Assembly: GCF_014652935.1 (NCBI RefSeq)
Contig: NZ_BMZT01000007.1
Span: forward strand, 70,464 to 134,463
Direction: 5' to 3'
From: Luteimonas padinae
GTDB taxonomy: Bacteria; Pseudomonadota; Gammaproteobacteria; Xanthomonadales; Xanthomonadaceae
DNA: 64,000 nt
The notes beneath the pieces are model-generated. The model had not been told where the DNA came from. It made no database searches and saw nothing but the letters and a program-made list of their open reading frames with translations. A program made the position numbers and the translations under genes. This document shows positions 59,210 through 64,000 of the stretch, piece by piece (position 1 is the stretch's first letter; every line of letters begins with the position of its first letter).

Positions 59210-61087
59210 TCAGTTGGCGGGGGCGTAGCGCAGCGTCAGGCCGTATTCGCGGCCGGGCTGGTTGTACCAGGCGATGGTCTCGTACTCGCGGTCGAACACG
59301 TTCGAGGCCCGCGCCTGCAGCGTCCAGTCGGCGTTGATCGCGTACTCCACGCGCAGGTCGAGCGTGCCGTATCCGCCCAGGCGCACCAGGTTGGCGGCGT
59401 CGTCATAGCGCTCGCCGCTGCCGAAGCCGGTCACGCCCACGCGGAAGGCGCCGAAGGCGCGGTCCACGTCCACGCGCGCGGTATTGCGCGAACGCCGCGG
59501 CAGCCAGTGGTCGTGGTTGGCGCCGGCGCTGCGGTTGCGCGGGTCGATGTGGCTGAGCTCGGCGTTGATGTCCCAGCCGGCCAGCGACACGAAGCCGGTC
59601 AGCTCGGCGCCGCGGATGCGCGCCTCTTCGACGTTGAGCAGGGCGAAGTTCGTGTCGTAGCCGATCAGCTCGTCGATGTCGGTCTGGAACACGTTGAAGG
59701 TCCAGTTCCAGCCCTGGCCGAACTGCGCGATGCCCAGGTTCAGCGTCGTCGACTCCTCCGGCTCCAGGTCCGGATTGCCGTAGACCGGGTAGTACAGGTC
59801 GTTGAAGGTCGGGACCTTGAAGCCGGTGCCGGCGCTGGCGGTGAAGCGGAAGCCGTCGCCGAACTTCAGGCCGTAGCCGAGGCTGCCGGTGGAGTGCCCG
59901 CCGAACTGCTCGTTGTCGTCGTGGCGCACGCTGGCGTCCAGGCTGTGCGCGCCGAAGCTGCCCTGGTACGCCAGGAACAGGCCGGTGTTGTCGCGGTCCT
60001 TGACGGTGAAGTCGGTGCTGCTGGTGACCTTGTCGCGCAGCCAGTCGACGCCGGCGCTGAGCAGCTGGTCTTCGCCGACGCTGAAGTCGCCCTGCACGGA
60101 GGCGGTGTCGCGGCGGGTCTCGAAGTTGCTGGCGAAGGTCCGCGTGCCGGTGGCGTGGTCGTAAAAGTGGTTGTTCGACTTGTCGTCGGCGCGGCCGATG
60201 CGGACGTTGACGTCGGTGCCCTGGTTCGGGCGCCAGCCGAGGCGGCCACCGAAGACCTGCTGCCGGGTGTCGGCCTCGTTGCCGCCGAAGATGCTGCCGT
60301 CGTATTCGTTGAAGGCGTCGGCCACCAGCGCATGGCCCTCCAGCTCCACGGTGTCGCCGAGCTTGCCGCCGCCGCGCACGCTCACCGAGGTGTTGCGGTA
60401 GCCGTCGCGGTCGGGTTCGTCGGCGAAGCAGCCCGCGCCCCAGCCCTCGGCGGTGCCGCGGCAGGAGTCGATGCCGTCGGTGCGCTGCCAGGCGCCCTGG
60501 GCCTGGAACCAGCCGCGCTCGCCGGAGCTGCCGATGCCCGCGGCGGCCTGGCGCAGGCTGTTGCTGCCAAGCCCCAGACTGAAGTTGGAGCGCAGGCCTT
60601 CGCCGGCCGCGGCGCGGCGGGTGAAGATCTGGATCACGCCGCCGATGGCTTCGGAGCCGTACAGGCTCGAACGCGGGCCGCGCACGATCTCGATGCGCTC
60701 GATCTGGTCCAGCGGCAGGTCCTGGAACATCACCATGCCCGAGGTCGCCGAGCCGATGCGCACGCCGTCCACCAGCACCAGCACGTGGTCGGATTCGGTG
60801 CCGCGCAGGAACACCGAGGTGAGCTTGCCCGGGCCGCCCTGGTTGGCGAGGTTGATGCCGGCGCGGCCGCGCAGCAGCTCGGGCAGCGAGGTCGCCTGGC
60901 TGCGCTCGATCACCGCGCGGTCGATCACCTGCACCGGGACGTTGGCGTCCTCGGCGTTGATCGCGGTGCGGGTGGCGGTGACCACGACGGTGTCGAGGTC
61001 GGTGGCCTGGATCGCGCCGGAGGCCATCGCGGCCGGGGAAAGCGCCAGCGCGATGGCGATGGAAAGGAGCGGGAACTGCGGCTTCAT
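59210..61087 (-). CDS. btuB: TonB-dependent vitamin B12 receptor
   Basis: A 625-residue outer-membrane receptor. A signal peptide (1-23) is followed by the TonB box (DTVVVTATR), the plug domain (about 45-155, LPELLRGRAGINLANQGGPG, EIVRGPRSSLYGSEAIGGVI) and a 22-strand barrel ending YGLTLRYAPAN. It imports cobalamin with TonB energy. The cobalamin riboswitch directly upstream supports B12 as the substrate. The start at 61087 (MKPQFPLL) is preferred over an ATG at 61099. No btuFCD genes are in the window. Confidence 0.92.
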   Translation of the reverse strand: MKPQFPLLSIAIALALSPAAMASGAIQATDLDTVVVTATRTAINAEDANVPVQVIDRAVIERSQATSLPELLRGRAGINLANQGGPGKLTSVFLRGTESDHVLVLVDGVRIGSATSGMVMFQDLPLDQIERIEIVRGPRSSLYGSEAIGGVIQIFTRRAAAGEGLRSNFSLGLGSNSLRQAAAGIGSSGERGWFQAQGAWQRTDGIDSCRGTAEGWGAGCFADEPDRDGYRNTSVSVRGGGKLGDTVELEGHALVADAFNEYDGSIFGGNEADTRQQVFGGRLGWRPNQGTDVNVRIGRADDKSNNHFYDHATGTRTFASNFETRRDTASVQGDFSVGEDQLLSAGVDWLRDKVTSSTDFTVKDRDNTGLFLAYQGSFGAHSLDASVRHDDNEQFGGHSTGSLGYGLKFGDGFRFTASAGTGFKVPTFNDLYYPVYGNPDLEPEESTTLNLGIAQFGQGWNWTFNVFQTDIDELIGYDTNFALLNVEEARIRGAELTGFVSLAGWDINAELSHIDPRNRSAGANHDHWLPRRSRNTARVDVDRAFGAFRVGVTGFGSGERYDDAANLVRLGGYGTLDLRVEYAINADWTLQARASNVFDREYETIAWYNQPGREYGLTLRYAPAN

Positions 61088-61229
61088 CGGTGTCTCCATG
61101 CGTCGCGCGCGCCCGCGCGACGGGTCACAGGGCGGCTGCGAGCAGGGGGAGGCGACGGAAGGAGACGTGCGGGGAAGGCCACGGCGCGCTGCCGCCGCGA
61201 TGCCCTCCGCATCGCAACCAGTCATTACT

Positions 61230-61462
61230 CCGGGCCGGTCTCCGGGCTTGCGGGAAGGGCGCTGCGATCGGTGGTCCGAGCGCCGCGTCCGGCCCCGGCG
61301 CCTTCCCGTGCGATGCACAGTGGCGGTTTGCCGGGGTTGTTCCACGCTTACCGTTGCGGGGGCAGCGCCGGAATGCTTCCGCCGGCCATGGTGGCGGGCG
61401 GGAGGTCACCGGCTTCCCGTTTCAACCCTTGGGGGAATCCCCGCAGGTCACCAGAAGTGGCG
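61230..61462 (-). promoter_or_regulatory. Cobalamin riboswitch upstream of btuB
   Basis: On the minus strand the sequence reads ggtgacctcccg and gcgctgcccccgcaacggta, then gccactgtg (B12 box), gggaaggcg and finally agcccggagaccggcc. These are the classic cobalamin riboswitch elements in order. It ends about 140 bases before the btuB ATG and should lower btuB expression when B12 is abundant. Base pairs 61088-61229 show nothing else clear. Confidence 0.92.
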
Positions 61463-61574
61463 CGCAGTCTAAGCCATCGCCAGCGGCGACGCCAAAGCCC
61501 TCGCACCCTCGTCGCAGGGGGCGACGTGGCGGCAGGCGCCTGGCGGCAGGGATCGCGCGGGAGCGGCGGTTGAT

Positions 61575-61946
61575 TCAGTCGTCGGCGGGTTCGTTGACCG
61601 GGCGTGGCTCGGCCATGCCGTCCCCGGCCTGCATCACCGTGGTCCTCACCGGTCCGGCTGGCGGCCGGTTGCGCGGCGGCGGCAGCTCGGCGATCGCCTC
61701 CTCGGCCGCGGCCACGAGTTCCGCGCGGCGGTCTTCCGGCACGTCCTGCCAGTGGCAGTCGCGCAGCGCGCCTTCGAGCGAGTACAGCAGGTTCAGGCTG
61801 GGCTTGAAGCCGGCGCGCTTGATGCGCATGAAGGCTTCCAGGGGGCCGGCCTCGACCAGGTCCTCGGGCGTCCTCAGGCCCACCTGGCGCAGCCAGGCGG
61901 CTGATTTCGGCCCGATGTTGCGCATCTTGAGCGGCGGTGCGCTCAT
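61575..61946 (-). CDS. TfoX C-terminal domain protein
   Basis: A 123-residue protein. Residues 1-85 match the TfoX/Sxy C-terminal domain, a helix-hairpin-helix-like fold, with MRNIGPKSAAWLRQVGLRTP, LVEAGPLEAFMRIKRAG and LLYSLEGALRDCHWQDV. The N-terminal TfoX domain needed for competence regulation in full-length Sxy is missing, so this is a stand-alone C-domain of unknown role. The last 30 residues are Pro-rich. Its ATG overlaps the stop of the methionine sulfoxide reductase gene (ATGA, 61946-61943). Confidence 0.82.
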   Translation of the reverse strand: MSAPPLKMRNIGPKSAAWLRQVGLRTPEDLVEAGPLEAFMRIKRAGFKPSLNLLYSLEGALRDCHWQDVPEDRRAELVAAAEEAIAELPPPRNRPPAGPVRTTVMQAGDGMAEPRPVNEPADD

Positions 61947-62428
61947 GTCCCCAGCGATTCCAGATACACGCGCGCGATCTCCTCGAGTCCCCGCTGGTCA
62001 TCAACGTCGAACCGGCCCGGAACCGGACTGTCGAGGTCGAACACGCCGACCAGCGCGCCGTCGCGGAACAGCGGAACCACCAGTTCCGAGCGCGAGGCGG
62101 CGTCGCAGGCGATGTGGCCCGGGAAGGCTTCGACATCCTCGACGCGCTGGGTTTCGCCGCTGCTGGCCGCGGCCCCGCAGACGCCGCGGTCGAGCGGGAT
62201 GCGCACGCAGGCGGGCTGGCCCTGGAAGGGGCCGACCACCAGCTCGGTGCCGTCGAAGAAGTAGAAGCCGACCCAGTTGAGGTCGGGCAGCGCGTGGTAG
62301 ACCAGCGCCGACAGGTTGGCGGCGTTGGCGATGCGGTCGCGTTCGCCGGCGAGCAGGGCGCGCGCCTGGGCGGCGAGCCCGGCGTACTGTTGCGGCTTGT
62401 CGCCGCTTAGACTTTGCGTGGTGAACAT
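61943..62428 (-). CDS. msrC: Free methionine-(R)-sulfoxide reductase (GAF domain)
   Basis: A 161-residue GAF-domain enzyme that reduces free methionine-R-sulfoxide in the cytoplasm. Cys74, Cys84 and Cys108 keep the exact spacing of the E. coli fRMsr cysteines (84, 94, 118). Family motifs are NWVGFYFFDG, GPFQGQPACVRIPLDRGVCG and FPGHIACDAASRSELVVP. The ATG at 62428 overlaps the ATG of the divergent bioD gene in the tetranucleotide CATG, so there is no intergenic DNA unless one start differs. It is coupled to the TfoX-like gene downstream. Confidence 0.92.
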   Translation of the reverse strand: MFTTQSLSGDKPQQYAGLAAQARALLAGERDRIANAANLSALVYHALPDLNWVGFYFFDGTELVVGPFQGQPACVRIPLDRGVCGAAASSGETQRVEDVEAFPGHIACDAASRSELVVPLFRDGALVGVFDLDSPVPGRFDVDDQRGLEEIARVYLESLGT

Positions 62429-63155
62429 GCAGACGAGTCTAACGCGCGGGATCCTGGTCACCGGGACCGACACCGGCGTCGGCAAGAGCCTGGCCAGTGC
62501 AGCCCTGCTGCACGCGCTTCGGGCCCGCGGCCTGCGCGCGGTGGGAATGAAGCCGGTCGCGGCCGGCTGCGATGCGACGCCGGCGGGATGGCGCAACGAG
62601 GATGCGCTGGCGCTGCAGGCGGCCAGCGATCCGGTGCCGGCCTACGACGACGTCAATCCCTGGGCGCTGCCCGAGCCGACCGCGCCGCAGCTGGCCGCGC
62701 GCGCGGCGGAGGTGGAGGTCACGCTGGCGCCCATCCTGGCGGCGCATGCCCGCCTGGCGGCGGCCGCCGACGTGGTGGTGGTCGAAGGGGCGGGGGGCTG
62801 GCTGTCGCCGCTGGCCGACGGCATCGAGCACGCCGACCTCGCGCATGCGCTTGAGCTGCCGGTGGTGCTGGTGGTGGGGCTGCGCCTGGGCTGCCTGAGC
62901 CACGCCCGGCTGTCGGCGCGCGCCATCCAGGCCGACGGCTGCCGGCTGGCCGGCTGGATCGCCAGCGCAGTGGATCCGGACTTCGGGCGCGGCCACGACT
63001 ATCTCGCGCTGCTGCGCGACGCGCTGCCCGTCCCCTGCCTGGGCGTCCTGCCCTGGGCGCCGGCGCCGGCCGACCCGGCCGCGCTGGCGTCGACCCTGTC
63101 GTCCGCGGCCTGCGCCATCGCCGAAGACGGGTGGACGCGCTCCGCGCAGGCCTAG
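62427..63155 (+). CDS. bioD: Dethiobiotin synthetase
   Basis: A 242-residue ATP-dependent enzyme making dethiobiotin from 7,8-diaminopelargonate and CO2, the step before biotin synthase. The P-loop is GTDTGVGKS (13-21). Also present are MKPVAAGCD, the segment NPWALPEPTAPQLAA and VVVEGAGGWLSPL. The ATG at 62427 fits the family N-terminus; GTGs at 62418 and 62421 are alternatives. No other bio genes are near. The divergent fRMsr gene begins at the same four bases. Confidence 0.92.
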   Translation: MQTSLTRGILVTGTDTGVGKSLASAALLHALRARGLRAVGMKPVAAGCDATPAGWRNEDALALQAASDPVPAYDDVNPWALPEPTAPQLAARAAEVEVTLAPILAAHARLAAAADVVVVEGAGGWLSPLADGIEHADLAHALELPVVLVVGLRLGCLSHARLSARAIQADGCRLAGWIASAVDPDFGRGHDYLALLRDALPVPCLGVLPWAPAPADPAALASTLSSAACAIAEDGWTRSAQA

Positions 63156-63188
63156 GAGGGGCGGGCCCTCGTCCCGCCTCGACATCGC

Positions 63189-63224
63189 CGCACATGCGTC
63201 CGTGCCAGCATGGGCGCATGTGCG
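63189..63224. repeat. 10-bp inverted repeat between bioD and the RND adaptor gene
   Basis: cgcacatgcg (63189-63198) and cgcatgtgcg (63215-63224) are perfect inverted copies 16 bases apart, about 20 bp upstream of the predicted promoter. They could be a bioD terminator or a regulator site. Confidence 0.5.
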
Positions 63225-63244
63225 CGGCCCTGACTTCCTGCACG

Positions 63245-63271
63245 TTACCGGCCGCGCGCCGATGCTATACT
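63245..63271 (+). promoter_or_regulatory. Predicted extended -10 promoter of the RND adaptor gene
   Basis: TATACT (63266-63271) is preceded by TGC, an extended -10. TTACCG (63245-63250) is a weak -35 with a 15-bp spacer. RNA would start near 63278, giving a leader of about 26 bases with gagga before the ATG. Confidence 0.5.
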
Positions 63272-63303
63272 TCCCGGTTCAGAATCTCCCCCGAGGACCC
63301 CTC

Positions 63304-64000
63304 ATGCGCCGCATCGCCCTGATCCCGATCCTGCTCGCGGCCCTGGCGGCCTGCGGCGGGGAGGACGCGCCACAGGCGCCGCCGCCGCCCGAGCTGGGCG
63401 TGGTGGCGGCGCAGTCCACCGACGCGCCGCTGCGCCTCGATCTCGTCGGCCGGCTGGCCCCCTACCGCAGCGCCGACGTGCGCGCGCGCGTGCCGGGCGT
63501 GGTCCAGCGCCGCGTCTATCAGGAGGGCAGCGACGTCAAGGAAGGCCAGGTGCTGTTCGAGATCGATCCGGCGCCGCTGCGTGCCGCCGCCGGCGAGGCC
63601 CGGGCGGCGCTGGCCCAGGCCACGGCCAACCAGGCCAACGCCCGCGCCGCCGCGGCGCGCGCGCGCAGCCTGGCGCCGCAGAAGTACATCTCGCAGTCCG
63701 ACCTCGACAACGCGCTGGCCGCCGAGCGCAGCGCCAACGCCGCGGTGCAGGCCGCGCAGTCGGCGGTGGAGAGCGCGAACATCAACCTCGGCTACGCCAC
63801 CGTGCGCGCGCCGATCGCCGGCCGCGCCGGCAAGCAGCAGGTGACCGAGGGCGCGCTGGTCGGCCAGGGCACGGCGACGCTGCTGACCACGGTCGACCAG
63901 ATCGACCCGCTGTACGTGAACTTCAGCATGGCCGCCGGCGACCTCGACCGGATCCGCGGCATGCAGCTGGACCGCGACGGGCCGGTGGCGGTGCAGGTGC
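63304..64000 (+). CDS. RND efflux membrane fusion lipoprotein (AcrA/MexA-like), 3' end outside window
   Basis: The 232 residues visible before the window edge begin with a lipoprotein signal (MRRIALIPILLAALAACG, lipidated Cys17). A barrel-sandwich half (GRLAPYRSADVRARVPGVVQ), a helical hairpin (about 100-165, with the family's KYISQSDLDNALAAERSANA) and the second half (INLGYATVRAPIAGRAGKQQV) follow. The beta-barrel domain starts at DPLYVNFSMAAGDLDRIRG. AcrA-type adaptors link an RND pump to an outer-membrane channel to export drugs or detergents. The pump gene should lie just past the window. The start at 63304 has gagga 8 bases upstream. Confidence 0.92.
   Translation, partial: MRRIALIPILLAALAACGGEDAPQAPPPPELGVVAAQSTDAPLRLDLVGRLAPYRSADVRARVPGVVQRRVYQEGSDVKEGQVLFEIDPAPLRAAAGEARAALAQATANQANARAAAARARSLAPQKYISQSDLDNALAAERSANAAVQAAQSAVESANINLGYATVRAPIAGRAGKQQVTEGALVGQGTATLLTTVDQIDPLYVNFSMAAGDLDRIRGMQLDRDGPVAVQV

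Overview
The window is 64 kb of very GC-rich (by eye about 70%) gammaproteobacterial chromosome, most like Xanthomonadaceae/Lysobacteraceae (Lysobacter, Luteimonas, Stenotrophomonas and relatives). The grounds are a dihydrolipoyl dehydrogenase carrying its own lipoyl domain, DUF1415 and YajQ genes, GTAG-headed REP sequences, the strong third-position GC bias, and the gene content overall. It is chromosomal backbone with several accessory cassettes. I saw no phage, plasmid, IS element, CRISPR array, tRNA or rRNA.

Layout. 1-3.1 kb: rRNA modification genes (rsmC-like, rsuA-like), a hairpin-rich repeat patch, DUF1415 and yajQ. 3.3-8.6 kb: a DMT transporter, an OmpW-type porin, and the E2 and lipoyl-E3 subunits of pyruvate dehydrogenase. 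8.7-13 kb: a structured leader and two secreted peptidoglycan proteins (amidase and SpoIID-like) with nearly the same C-terminal domain. 13-15.6 kb: an outer-membrane protein with a C10 tract near its start, divergent from a BCCT transporter. 15.9-23.1 kb: the full atpIBEFHAGDC operon. 23.2-25.1 kb: gtrA and glmU. 25.2-32.8 kb: a leftward seven-gene operon (membrane fusion protein, a 73-residue unknown, ABC ATPase, two MacB/FtsX-like permeases, an NtrC-like regulator, an NtrY-like kinase). Its promoter region holds a consensus sigma-54 site and upstream palindromes. 32.9-34.7 kb: glmS.

34.8-38.9 kb: a four-gene overlapping cassette (DUF3348, DUF802, OmpA, DUF2894). Its two central proteins look like a MotA/ZorA stator with a long coiled-coil tail and a MotB/ZorB partner. 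38.9-40.7 kb: a sorbosone-dehydrogenase-like lipoprotein and a DUF2231 membrane protein. 40.9-47.5 kb: a complete cyanophycin operon (iadA, cphB, cphA and a second Mur-ligase-like protein). 47.6-51.5 kb: a Pat-like acetyltransferase, GTAG REPs and dinB. 51.4-58.3 kb: envelope glycolipid modification (LAB_N protein, GT2, EptA-like, ArnT-like) beside an OmpR-type two-component system. 58.4-64 kb: gph, REPs, btuB with a cobalamin riboswitch, a TfoX C-domain protein, free-Met-sulfoxide reductase, bioD, and the start of an RND efflux adaptor cut by the window edge.

The most interesting items are the ZorAB-like cassette, the self-contained sigma-54 efflux operon with its translationally coupled small protein, the candidate phase-variable outer-membrane protein, the unidentified structured leader before the amidase, and three genes whose stop codon is the TAG inside a GTAG REP head.
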